Shown in pieces: positions 46,442 through 53,276 of a stretch of DNA of 64,000 nt (position 1 is its first letter; each line of letters begins with the position of its first letter). A program made the position numbers and the translations under genes. The DNA is taken from NCBI RefSeq assembly GCF_036226505.1, contig NZ_CP108484.1:2914001-2978000 (forward strand), given 5' to 3'. The notes below the pieces were generated by a model. The model saw only the letters and a program-made list of their open reading frames with translations, had not been told where the DNA came from and searched no databases. Source of the stretch: Kitasatospora sp. NBC_01246. Lineage in GTDB: Bacteria > Actinomycetota > Actinomycetes > Streptomycetales > Streptomycetaceae.

Positions 46442-47655
46442 GGCAACTCCACGGTGATGGTGGTGGGGCCCCCGAGGGGGCTCAGAACGGACAGCGTGCC
46501 GTCGACCGAGGCGGCGCGCTTGCGCAGCCCGGTCAGGCCGGTGCCGCGCGCGGCGTCCGCGCCGCCGACACCGTCGTCGCTGACGACCAGGCGCAGCCGG
46601 CCGCCCGCCGTCCGCACCGAGAGGTCGACCCGGGAGGCACGGGCGTGCTTGGCGACGTTGGTCAGCGCCTCGGAGACGGTGAAGTAGGCGACCGCCTCGA
46701 CGGTCGGGGCGACCGGCTCGGTCAGGGCGACGTCGACGCGCACCGGCAGCGGCGAGCGGGCGGCGATGCCGGACAGCGCCGCGTCCAGGCCGCGGTCCTC
46801 CAGAACGGCGGGGTGCAGGCCGCGCACGAGGTCCCGCAGTTCGTCGATGGCGGCCTGGGCCTCCTCGTGCGCGTCCACTATCACCTGCATGACCTCGGGC
46901 GGGGCGTGTTTGAGGGTGCGCCGGGCCAGGCCCAGGTTCATCGCCAGCGAGGTGAGCCGCTGCTGGGCGCCGTCGTGCAGGTCGCGCTCGATCCGGCGGC
47001 GCTCGGCGTCGACGGCGTCGACCAGGCCGGCCCGGCTCTCGGCGATCTCCTCGACCCGGCGCTCCAGGGCCTCCGCCCGGCCGGGGCCGAGCAGCCGCAG
47101 GGCCGTCCACTCCTCCAGCCGGGCCAGCAGGACCGTCGCCCACGGCAGCACGAGGAGCAGCAGCACGCCGCCCACGGTGACCGCGACGTCCAGCGTGACC
47201 AGCTGCCCGCGGACCGGGCTCGACGACGGCATCAGCCACGTCCAGCCGTAGACGGTGGCCATCACCAGGCCCGCGCCCCAGGCGTAGAGCAGCCCGACGG
47301 CGCCGAGCGCGAGCAGCGGGCCCGCGAGCAGGTGGTAGCCGACCTGGCGCCAGCTCACCCCCGTGCGCAGCCCGGTCAGCAGACCGGCCGAGGTCCGGAC
47401 CGGACGGAGCAGCGGCGGCACCTCGACCCCGCGCAGGGCGCGCAACCGGCCGCGCTGGGCCGTCGTCAGCAGGCGCATGCCGGCCAGGCTCAGGCCGAGG
47501 ACCAGCAGGAACACCTTGAGGTAGAGGACGGCCAGCCAGATCGGCGCGGCCAGTGGGACGCCGGCGGCTATGAACCGGGTGTCGCGCCAGACGGCCGCCC
47601 ACAGCGGCCGCCCGACGCTCCTGGCGAGCGCACGGCGCAGCGGGGTGGAGGGCAT
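46429..47655 (-). CDS. Sensor histidine kinase (HisKA_3)
   Basis: The protein has 408 residues from ATG 47655; the longer frame to 47751 would cross the probable promoter. Four hydrophobic segments between about 28 and 180 form the membrane sensor. The HisKA_3 dimerisation helix contains RDLHDGAQQRL with phospho-acceptor His227. The ATPase domain follows with EALTNVAKHARAS, VSDDGVGGAD and GTGLTGLRKRAASVDG. It is the first gene of a three-gene leftward operon with the response regulator and the DUF4097 protein. The signal is unknown, probably envelope-related. Confidence 0.9.
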   Translation of the reverse strand: MPSTPLRRALARSVGRPLWAAVWRDTRFIAAGVPLAAPIWLAVLYLKVFLLVLGLSLAGMRLLTTAQRGRLRALRGVEVPPLLRPVRTSAGLLTGLRTGVSWRQVGYHLLAGPLLALGAVGLLYAWGAGLVMATVYGWTWLMPSSSPVRGQLVTLDVAVTVGGVLLLLVLPWATVLLARLEEWTALRLLGPGRAEALERRVEEIAESRAGLVDAVDAERRRIERDLHDGAQQRLTSLAMNLGLARRTLKHAPPEVMQVIVDAHEEAQAAIDELRDLVRGLHPAVLEDRGLDAALSGIAARSPLPVRVDVALTEPVAPTVEAVAYFTVSEALTNVAKHARASRVDLSVRTAGGRLRLVVSDDGVGGADAARGTGLTGLRKRAASVDGTLSVLSPLGGPTTITVELPCVL

Positions 47656-47711
47656 GACGGACAGCGTAGGGCGCGAAGATCGACGGCCGCCATGAAGGGG
47701 AGTGGAGACCT

Positions 47712-47733
47712 GGGGTGTAGCTGGGTACACCCC
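47712..47733. promoter_or_regulatory. Probable response-regulator site upstream of the two-component operon
   Basis: GGGGTGTA-N6-TACACCCC is a perfect repeat 57 bases upstream of the kinase start and 57 bases upstream of the divergent small gene. It could control both. Confidence 0.5.
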
Positions 47734-47789
47734 TGATTCGGTGTGGTGCACTACCGACAGCGAGCGCCGTCCACGGAAGTCTTGACGGC

Positions 47790-48326
47790 ATGACGAGCAC
47801 TCCTTCGCACCCCACCACCGCGCCGTACCCGCGGCCCGCCGCCGGTCTCGGCGACGCCGGCGCCGCGTGGGCGCGGCCGGTCGGCCTTCTCGGGTCGGCG
47901 GCCCCGCTCGGGCTGCTCGGGCCCTGGTCGGTGCGGGGCGTCCCGGCGTCCCGGGGGCGGGCCGCGCTGGAGGTGTACGAGCACGGCGAGTTGGTCGACG
48001 TCGTGGTCGCGGCCCGGCTCGCCCCGGAGCTGCTGCGCGGCGCCCGGCGGTGCCCGGCCCTCGGCGCGCGGGAGTCGTACGGGCTGGTCTGGGGCCGGCT
48101 GCCGCAGGGCGGCCCGGCGCCCGCCGTGGGCTTCACCGCCGGGCGGCTGCGCCGGGCGGGGCGGCGGGCCGGGGTGGTCGAGGCACCCGAGGTGGTCACG
48201 GTGGCCGGGGAGTTCTGGCTCGCCTGGGCGCGGGGCCCGTTCGACGGCGTCCTGGTGGAGCACCCGGCCGGCCGGGTGCGGCGGTCGCTGGAGCGGGTCC
48301 GCCCGCGTGGCCGGAGCGCACGATGA
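47790..48326 (+). CDS. Hypothetical protein upstream of a membrane protein
   Basis: The 178-residue protein is not recognised. It is Arg/Gly/Ala-rich, has no membrane segment and contains VRGVPASRGRAALEVYEHGELVDVVVAARLAP and GEFWLAWARGPFDG. Its TGA overlaps the ATG of the next gene (ATGA), so the two are translated together. It is divergent from the histidine kinase and shares its control region. The codon pattern is consistent with a real gene, but the ribosome binding site is weak (GGAAG 13 bases upstream). Confidence 0.55.
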   Translation: MTSTPSHPTTAPYPRPAAGLGDAGAAWARPVGLLGSAAPLGLLGPWSVRGVPASRGRAALEVYEHGELVDVVVAARLAPELLRGARRCPALGARESYGLVWGRLPQGGPAPAVGFTAGRLRRAGRRAGVVEAPEVVTVAGEFWLAWARGPFDGVLVEHPAGRVRRSLERVRPRGRSAR

Positions 48327-48916
48327 GCGCCGTCCTGCCGGGAGCCCGGCCGACGTCGTTCACCTGGCCGGCTCCGCGCGTCCGGCCGACCCGGCCGACC
48401 GCCCCGGCGCTGCCCGGCTGGGCTCCGCAGGTGCCCGCCCTGGCGGCGCTGGCCCTGCTGCCCTGGCTGGCCGTGCTGGTGCTCTGCCACGAGACCGTCT
48501 GGGTCGTCCTCGACCTGGGCGAGCTGAGCGCCCTGCTCTGGCTGGACGCGCTGCTGCGCCGCCGCAGTCCGGGCGCGCTCGGGCCCGCCTGCGTGGTGGC
48601 GCTGCTGCTCGCGGGCGACGCCCTGGCCGACGTCGGCACCGCCGGACGCGGGCTGCCGCTGCTCGCCGCCCTGGTGATGGCCTGCGGTGTCGAGCTGCCG
48701 CTGGCCGTCCTCTGCCTGGCGCTCGGTCGGGGCGCGGCGGCTGCCGAGCCGGGGTCGGGGCCGGTACCGGGCGCGGCGGGCCGGCTCGGCGGCGGCCGGG
48801 CCCCGACCGAGCGGCCCGACGGGCGGCCCGACGCCCGGTCCGACGGCCGTCCGGGTCAGAGGCCGCCCGCCATGAGGGCCATCCGTGCCCGGGTCTCCTC
48901 GTCCCTGGGGGTGTAG
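48323..48916 (+). CDS. Small hypothetical membrane protein
   Basis: The 197-residue protein has three or four hydrophobic segments (about 34-52, 60-75, 90-104 and 112-134) and a Pro/Arg/Gly-rich cytoplasmic tail. No family is recognised. It overlaps the preceding unknown gene by 4 bases. Its last 61 bases overlap the 3' end of the convergent HTH regulator, so one of the two gene ends may be mis-set, or the overlap is real and transcripts collide. Confidence 0.5.
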   Translation: MSAVLPGARPTSFTWPAPRVRPTRPTAPALPGWAPQVPALAALALLPWLAVLVLCHETVWVVLDLGELSALLWLDALLRRRSPGALGPACVVALLLAGDALADVGTAGRGLPLLAALVMACGVELPLAVLCLALGRGAAAAEPGSGPVPGAAGRLGGGRAPTERPDGRPDARSDGRPGQRPPAMRAIRARVSSSLGV

Positions 48917-49773
48917 GCGATCAGGCGGGTGCTGGGGCGGGGCCCGAGCCAGAAGCTCGTGTAGTCGCAGTGCAGCAGCCCGACCCCCGGGATGAGGAAC
49001 TGCTTGAGTCCGTTGCCGGGCCGCTGGACGTCGTGCCGCTGCCAGGCCGCCTCGAAGTCCGGCGAGGCCTTGCGCAGCCGGGCGAGCAGTGCCTTCCAGG
49101 CCGGTTCGGCGGTGTGGTCCGCCATGCCCGACCGGAACCGGGCCACCATTCCCTCGCGCTCCTGCTCGTGGTTCACCAGCACGTCCCGGAAGCGCGACGG
49201 TGTGAACGCCATCCAGACCAGGTTCCGCTCCTCGAACGGCAACTCGTCGACGTTCCCGACCAGGTGGGTGTAGGAGGGGTTGTGCGCCAGGATGTCGTAC
49301 CGGGCGTTGATCACCGCCGCCGGCATCGGCGCCATCTGCTCCAGCACCAGCCGCACCGCCGGGGTCACCGTCGGGCACTCCAGCACCGGAGCGGGGTCCT
49401 CGGCGGCCGCCAGGGCGAACAGGTGCGACCGCTCGGCCGGATCGAGCCGCAGGGCACGGGCGACGGCGTCCAGTACCTGGGTGGAGACCTGGATGTCCCG
49501 GCCCTGCTCCAGCCACGTGTACCAGGTGACCCCCACGGCGGCGAGCTGCGCGAGCTCCTCGCGGCGCAGCCCCGGCGTCCGGCGGCGGCCGGTCGTCGGC
49601 AGGCCCACCTGCTCCGGTGCGATCCGCTCGCGGCGGCTGCGCAGGAACGCCGCCAGCTCGTGCCGTCGGGCCTCGGCGGCGAGCGGGGTCGACGGAGCGG
49701 CTGCGGGGCTCGCGGTCGCGGTCGACCCGGCGGGCGCGGCGGTGCTTCGGACGGGCGCGGTGGTCAGGCTCAT
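48856..49773 (-). CDS. MmyB-type helix-turn-helix regulator
   Basis: The protein has 305 residues from ATG 49773; an ATG at 49791 is also possible and neither has a ribosome binding site. After a Ser/Ala/Thr-rich start come the HTH (LRREELAQLAAVGVTWYTWLEQGRD) and the MmyB-like ligand domain (about 120-300) with AVINARYDILAHNPSYTHLVG and GLLHCDYTSFWLGP. Streptomyces has many such regulators, usually divergent from a reductase or transporter; some bind fatty acids. Here the partner is an MFS exporter. Two palindromic sites lie in the shared control region. Confidence 0.87.
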   Translation of the reverse strand: MSLTTAPVRSTAAPAGSTATASPAAAPSTPLAAEARRHELAAFLRSRRERIAPEQVGLPTTGRRRTPGLRREELAQLAAVGVTWYTWLEQGRDIQVSTQVLDAVARALRLDPAERSHLFALAAAEDPAPVLECPTVTPAVRLVLEQMAPMPAAVINARYDILAHNPSYTHLVGNVDELPFEERNLVWMAFTPSRFRDVLVNHEQEREGMVARFRSGMADHTAEPAWKALLARLRKASPDFEAAWQRHDVQRPGNGLKQFLIPGVGLLHCDYTSFWLGPRPSTRLIAYTPRDEETRARMALMAGGL

Positions 49774-49805
49774 GGACTCAGCATGCGCCATGCGGGAGCC
49801 GGGTG

Positions 49806-49847
49806 CCAGGTACTTCTGATACCTGGATAAGCACACTCTGGTACCAG
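49806..49847. promoter_or_regulatory. Divergent operator of MmyB regulator and MFS exporter
   Basis: CCAGGTA-N7-TACCTGG (49806-49826) and the perfect 10-base palindrome CTGGTACCAG (49838-49847) share the half-site TACC(T)GG/CCAGGTA. Both lie in the 101-base gap between the two genes. Confidence 0.65.
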
Positions 49848-49874
49848 GTTGTCGGACGGAAGATCGTATGACCC

Positions 49875-51407
49875 GTGACCCAACAACTCGCCGTCGCCAC
49901 GACCACCACCGCTACCGCGTCAGCCCGCCCCACCGGCTCCACCACGGCCGGTACCACCACCACCGGTAGCACCACCGCCTCTGCCGCCTCCGGCACCACC
50001 TCGCCGAGCAGCGCTTCGATCGGCAGCGCTTCGATCGGCACCGCCGGACTGGTCACCGTACTGCTCGGGGCGTTCCTGCCGATGCTCGACTTCTTCATCG
50101 TCAACGTCGCCCTGCCCACCATCGACCGCGACCTCGCCGCCGGCCCCGCCGTGCTGGAGCTGGTCGCCGCCGGGTACGGCATCGCGTTCGCCGTCCTGCT
50201 CGTCCTCGGCGGACGGCTCGGCGACATCTTCGGCCGCCGACGGCTCTTCGTGGTCGGCGCCGCCGCGTTCGCCCTCACCTCGCTCGCCTGCGGGCTCGCC
50301 CCCGGTGCCTGGTCACTGGTCGCCGCCCGCGCCGCCCAGGGCGCCTCGGCCGCCCTGATCGTCCCCCAGGTCCTCGGCACCATCACCGCCGCCACCCACG
50401 GCGCCCGCCGCGCCCACGCGCTCAGCGTCTACGGCGCGGTCGCCGGGATCTCGGTGGTGGTCGGCCAGGTGCTCGGCGGGATGCTGGTCGCCGCCGACGT
50501 CCTCGGCACCGGCTGGCGCTCGGTCTTCCTGCTGAACGTCCCGTTCGCCCTGCTCGCCCTCGTGCTCGCCCTCCGGTACGTGCCGGAGAGCCGCTCCCCG
50601 CAGGCCGCCCGGGTGGACGTCCTGGGCACCCTCCTGCTCACCGCGACCATGCTCGCCCTGCTCGTCCCGCTGATGGAGGGCCGCGCCGCCGGCTGGCCGC
50701 TCTGGTCCTGGGTGCTGCTCGCGCTCTCCCCGGTGCTCGCGGTCGCCTTCGCCCTGGTCGAGACCCGCGCCGAACGCCGGGGCGCCACCCCGCTGGTGCC
50801 GCCCAGCCTGCTGCGGATCCCCGAGATGCGGCGCGGGCTCGGCATCGCCCTCCCCTACTTCGGCGGCTTCGGCGGCTTCATGTTCGTGATCGCGATCGCC
50901 CTCCAGCAGGGCCTGCGGCTCGGCCCGGTGGCGGCCGGCTGGGCGCTCGTCCCGATGGCCGTCGGCTACTTCGGGGCCTCGCTCGCCGGCCCCCGGCTGA
51001 TCGGCCGCTTCGGCAGCCGGGTACTGACCGCCGGCGCCGTCGTCCAGGCGCTCGGCCTGGCCGCCCTGATCCTGACGGTGCTCGCCGACTGGTCGCACTT
51101 CTCCCCACTGCGGATGGCCCCCGGGGTCGCGCTCGCGGGCATCGGGCAGGGCCTGATCGGCACCCCGCTGTTCCGGGTGGTCCTCTCCAAGGTGCCCGCC
51201 GACCGCGCGGGCGTCGGCAGCGGCGTCCTCGCCACCAGCCAGCAGTCCAGCCTGGCCCTCGGCGTGGCCACCCTCGGCAGCCTCTACCTGGCCCTCGCCC
51301 CGACCGTGGGCATGGACCGCGCGCTGGCCCTCTGCCTCGCCGTCCAACTGCTGGGCTCCTTCAGCATCCTGTACCTGACCACCCGGCTCCCCCGCTCCAT
51401 CGGGTGA
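49875..51407 (+). CDS. MFS drug exporter, DHA2 (14-helix) family
   Basis: The 510-residue proton-driven exporter has a 57-residue Thr/Ser/Ala-rich N-terminal tail, then about fourteen helices. Family motifs include LDFFIVNVALPTIDRDL in helix 1, LVLGGRLGDIFGRRR as the loop 2-3 signature and VVGQVLGGMLVA as motif C in helix 5, which is specific to antiporters. The tail contains an exact 15-base duplication (AGCGCTTCGATCGGC, 50012-50041). The start is GTG. The divergent MmyB-type regulator probably represses it until a substrate binds. The drug is unknown. Confidence 0.9.
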   Translation: MTQQLAVATTTTATASARPTGSTTAGTTTTGSTTASAASGTTSPSSASIGSASIGTAGLVTVLLGAFLPMLDFFIVNVALPTIDRDLAAGPAVLELVAAGYGIAFAVLLVLGGRLGDIFGRRRLFVVGAAAFALTSLACGLAPGAWSLVAARAAQGASAALIVPQVLGTITAATHGARRAHALSVYGAVAGISVVVGQVLGGMLVAADVLGTGWRSVFLLNVPFALLALVLALRYVPESRSPQAARVDVLGTLLLTATMLALLVPLMEGRAAGWPLWSWVLLALSPVLAVAFALVETRAERRGATPLVPPSLLRIPEMRRGLGIALPYFGGFGGFMFVIAIALQQGLRLGPVAAGWALVPMAVGYFGASLAGPRLIGRFGSRVLTAGAVVQALGLAALILTVLADWSHFSPLRMAPGVALAGIGQGLIGTPLFRVVLSKVPADRAGVGSGVLATSQQSSLALGVATLGSLYLALAPTVGMDRALALCLAVQLLGSFSILYLTTRLPRSIG

Positions 51408-51446
51408 CCCCGGACGGCCGGGTCACGACCGGCTCCCGCACAGCCC

Positions 51447-51480
51447 GCGCGCCCGCCCGCGAAGTCGCGGTCGGGCGCGC
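51447..51480. terminator. Hairpin between convergent genes
   Basis: GCGCGCCCG and its perfect complement enclose a 16-base GC-rich loop between the stops at 51407 and 51500. Confidence 0.45.
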
Positions 51481-51499
51481 TCGGGTGCGCGGGGCGTCG

Positions 51500-51769
51500 T
51501 CAGCCGGACCCGGCGACGGTCAGCCGGCACTGGCCGTCCGCCGTGCAGGAGCGCTCCAGGCGGCCCCGCGAGACGGTCTGGATCAGCCCGATCGTCCAGC
51601 ACATCGGGCATCCGCGCAGGGCGAGCACGCCGATCGGAAGGAGCAGCAGCGCGGCCGGCCCCACCACCGGGAGCAGCGCGAAGGCGCCGATCAGGCCGCC
51701 GAACCCCACCGCGCCGCGCACCAGGTGGCGGGGCAGGGACGCACTCGCGAAGTCGGGTCGATCACTCAC
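51500..51769 (-). CDS. Small cysteine-containing membrane protein in ECF sigma operon
   Basis: The 89-residue protein has two hydrophobic segments (about 15-33 and 36-52), then RGCPMCWTIGLIQTVSRGRLERSC and QCRLTV. The CxxC and two further cysteines could bind a metal or be redox-active; the layout recalls the YgaP/DUF2892 membrane domain, but the match is loose. The GTG start overlaps the sigma factor stop (GTGAGTGA), so it is co-translated. It may act as partner or target of that sigma factor. Confidence 0.7.
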   Translation of the reverse strand: MSDRPDFASASLPRHLVRGAVGFGGLIGAFALLPVVGPAALLLLPIGVLALRGCPMCWTIGLIQTVSRGRLERSCTADGQCRLTVAGSG

Positions 51770-52325
51770 CGATGCCTCCGAGGACGGTCTCGGGCGCGGC
51801 CCGCAGCTCGCAGCGGACGGCCGATCGCGCCCGGTGCAGTCGTGACTTCATCGCCGCGCCGCTCAGCCCCAGCGCGTCGGCGACCGTCCGCCCGTCGAGG
51901 CCCTGGATGTCCCGCATGACCAGCACCCGCCGCTGGTCTGCCGGGAGCGCGGCGATCGCCGCCGCGACCCGCCCGGCCTCCAGGCGTCGCAGCACCTCCT
52001 CCTCGGCCGACAGCACGGTCTCGTCCCCCGACGGCACGGGGTCCCGCCGCAGTACCCGCGCCCGGCGCAGGCACTCGTTGCGCACGATGCGGAACATCCA
52101 CGACGCCAGCGCACCGGAGGCCCGCAGCATCCCGATCTTGCGGTACAGGATGATCAGCGCCTCCTGCGCCGCGTCCTCGGCATCCTCCGGCGAGGCGCAC
52201 AACGTCCGGGCGAACCGCCGCACATGCGGGTGCGCCCCCGACACCAGCGCGGCGATCGAGTCGACGTCCCCCCGCTGCGCCGCGTGGACCAGGCGCTCCC
52301 CCGGCCAGCCCCCCGCGTCAGCCAC
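51762..52325 (-). CDS. ECF-type RNA polymerase sigma factor
   Basis: The 187-residue protein has region 2 with HVRRFARTLCASPEDAEDAAQEALIILYRKI and the WMFRIVRNECLRR promoter-melting helix. Region 4 has LPADQRRVLVMRDIQGLDGRTVADALGLSGAAMKSRLHRARSAVR for -35 recognition. No C-terminal sensory extension is present. The GTG start overlaps the stop of a 45-residue membrane protein by 8 bases and its own stop overlaps the next membrane protein by 8, so all three are coupled. No classical anti-sigma (ZAS) gene is present. One of the membrane partners may do that job. Confidence 0.9.
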   Translation of the reverse strand: MADAGGWPGERLVHAAQRGDVDSIAALVSGAHPHVRRFARTLCASPEDAEDAAQEALIILYRKIGMLRASGALASWMFRIVRNECLRRARVLRRDPVPSGDETVLSAEEEVLRRLEAGRVAAAIAALPADQRRVLVMRDIQGLDGRTVADALGLSGAAMKSRLHRARSAVRCELRAAPETVLGGIGE

Positions 52326-52455
52326 GGCCCCGCCCCCGCTTCCTCATCACGACCACGGTGCAGGTGCACAGCAGCAGCAGGGCGACAGCCACGGCGATGC
52401 CAACGATCACGAGAACCTCCCAGTCCGGTCCGACCCTTTCGTCGGAGACATTCAT
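52318..52455 (-). CDS. 45-residue single-pass membrane protein upstream of ECF sigma
   Basis: The short frame starts at ATG 52455 and ends in TGA at 52318-52320. It opens MNVSDERVGPDWEVLVI, then a hydrophobic helix (about 14-37) containing CTC, and closes with a basic tail RKRGRGRG. This predicts an outside-N, inside-C single-pass protein. Its last 8 bases overlap the sigma GTG, the same style of overlap seen at the other end of the sigma gene, which argues that it is real. AGGGG lies 10 bases upstream. The function is unknown; it may tether or sense for the sigma factor. Confidence 0.65.
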   Translation of the reverse strand: MNVSDERVGPDWEVLVIVGIAVAVALLLLCTCTVVVMRKRGRGRG

Positions 52456-52467
52456 AAGAGGCACACC

Positions 52468-52495
52468 CCTGCGCAAAGGATTCAGCCCCGTTCCC
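52468..52495 (-). promoter_or_regulatory. Candidate autoregulatory ECF promoter
   Basis: Leftward GGGAAC (52490-52495) and CGCAGG (52468-52473) are 16 bases apart and end 12 bases before the small ORF start. The -35 resembles ECF promoters; the -10 is weak. Confidence 0.3.
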
Positions 52496-52567
52496 GGAGT
52501 CGGTCACGGGCGGACCGCCCCGATCAAATCACTGGCACCAAGCGCCCCTTTGCGTCAGGATGACGAT

Positions 52568-53146
52568 ATGAGCAGCATGGAGAAGGGGAACCCCCTCGAC
52601 ACCCGCAACCGGGCCGAGCTGGTGGCGGCCGTCGCCTCCGGCGCCGAGCCGAAGTGGCTGATGTTCTGGGGGCATCAGCCGCAGCAGGACGGTTCGGTCG
52701 GGCAGGGGGCGCTGAGCCAGTGGTGGCCGTCCCCCTTCACCGTGGACGGCGTGACGTACGCGAGCGCCGAGCACTGGATGATGGCCGGGAAGGCCCGGCT
52801 GTTCGGCGACGAGGCGATCGTGCCGCGGATCCTCGCCGCCCGGAGCCCGGCCGAGGCGAAGAAGCTGGGGCGCCAGGTGCGGGGGTTCGACGAACCCACC
52901 TGGGCCGCCGGGCGGTTCGAGCTGGTGGTGACGGGCAATGTCGCCAAGTTCGGGCAGGACGACGCCCTCCGCGACTACCTCCTCGGCACCCGGCAGCGCG
53001 TCCTGGTCGAGGCCAGCCCGGTGGACCGGCTCTGGGGCATCGGTCTCGCCGCCGACGACGAACGGGCCGCACGACCGGCCGACTGGCGCGGGGAGAACCT
53101 GCTCGGCTTCGCCCTGATGGAGGCCCGCACCCGGCTGGCCCGGTGA
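52568..53146 (+). CDS. NADAR/YbiA-family protein
   Basis: The 192-residue protein has the YbiA/DUF1768 pattern: LMFWGHQP, LSQWWPSPFTVDGVTYASAEHWMMAGKARLFGD, and a late ASPVDRLWGIGLAADDE...WRGENLLGFALMEAR. Members act on ADP-ribosylated guanines or on ribosylated intermediates of riboflavin synthesis; some belong to toxin-antitoxin or phage-defence sets. No DarT or other ADP-ribosyltransferase is adjacent, so a housekeeping metabolite-repair role is more likely. The upstream region is shared with the divergent small-protein/ECF operon. Confidence 0.88.
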   Translation: MSSMEKGNPLDTRNRAELVAAVASGAEPKWLMFWGHQPQQDGSVGQGALSQWWPSPFTVDGVTYASAEHWMMAGKARLFGDEAIVPRILAARSPAEAKKLGRQVRGFDEPTWAAGRFELVVTGNVAKFGQDDALRDYLLGTRQRVLVEASPVDRLWGIGLAADDERAARPADWRGENLLGFALMEARTRLAR

Positions 53147-53180
53147 GCATCGCGAGCGCCACGAGCAGGACGGGCACGAC

Positions 53181-53225
53181 GAGCGCCACGAGCGCCACGA
53201 GCGCCACGAGCGCCACGAGCGCCAC
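53181..53225. repeat. 9-base minisatellite GAGCGCCAC, five exact copies
   Basis: Five perfect tandem copies are followed by degenerate GAGAACGAC and GAGCACGAC units. They lie between the NADAR stop and the next start. In the frame of the next gene the array would read Glu-Arg-His repeatedly, but no start codon opens that frame upstream. Confidence 0.9.
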
Positions 53226-53276
53226 GAGAACGACGAGCACGACGAGCCGGAGAAGCGCGACCCGCCGGAGGAGCCG

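Noticed and set aside
45797..49516. A very long open frame on the minus strand crossing several genes
   Set aside because: It arises from lack of stops in GC-rich DNA. Only its left end (to 46441) encodes the response regulator; the rest is antisense or out of frame with better-supported genes.
52568..53146. NADAR gene as part of a DarT-type toxin-antitoxin system
   Set aside because: No ADP-ribosyltransferase gene is adjacent on either side.
53181..53225. CRISPR-like array
   Set aside because: Units are 9 bases and contiguous, with no spacers and no cas genes. The same applies to the 10-, 14- and 16-base arrays.
53145..53276. N-terminal Glu-Arg-His repeat extension of the membrane protein
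   Set aside because: The frame is open but has no start codon, and a strong ribosome binding site lies right before the ATG at 53277.
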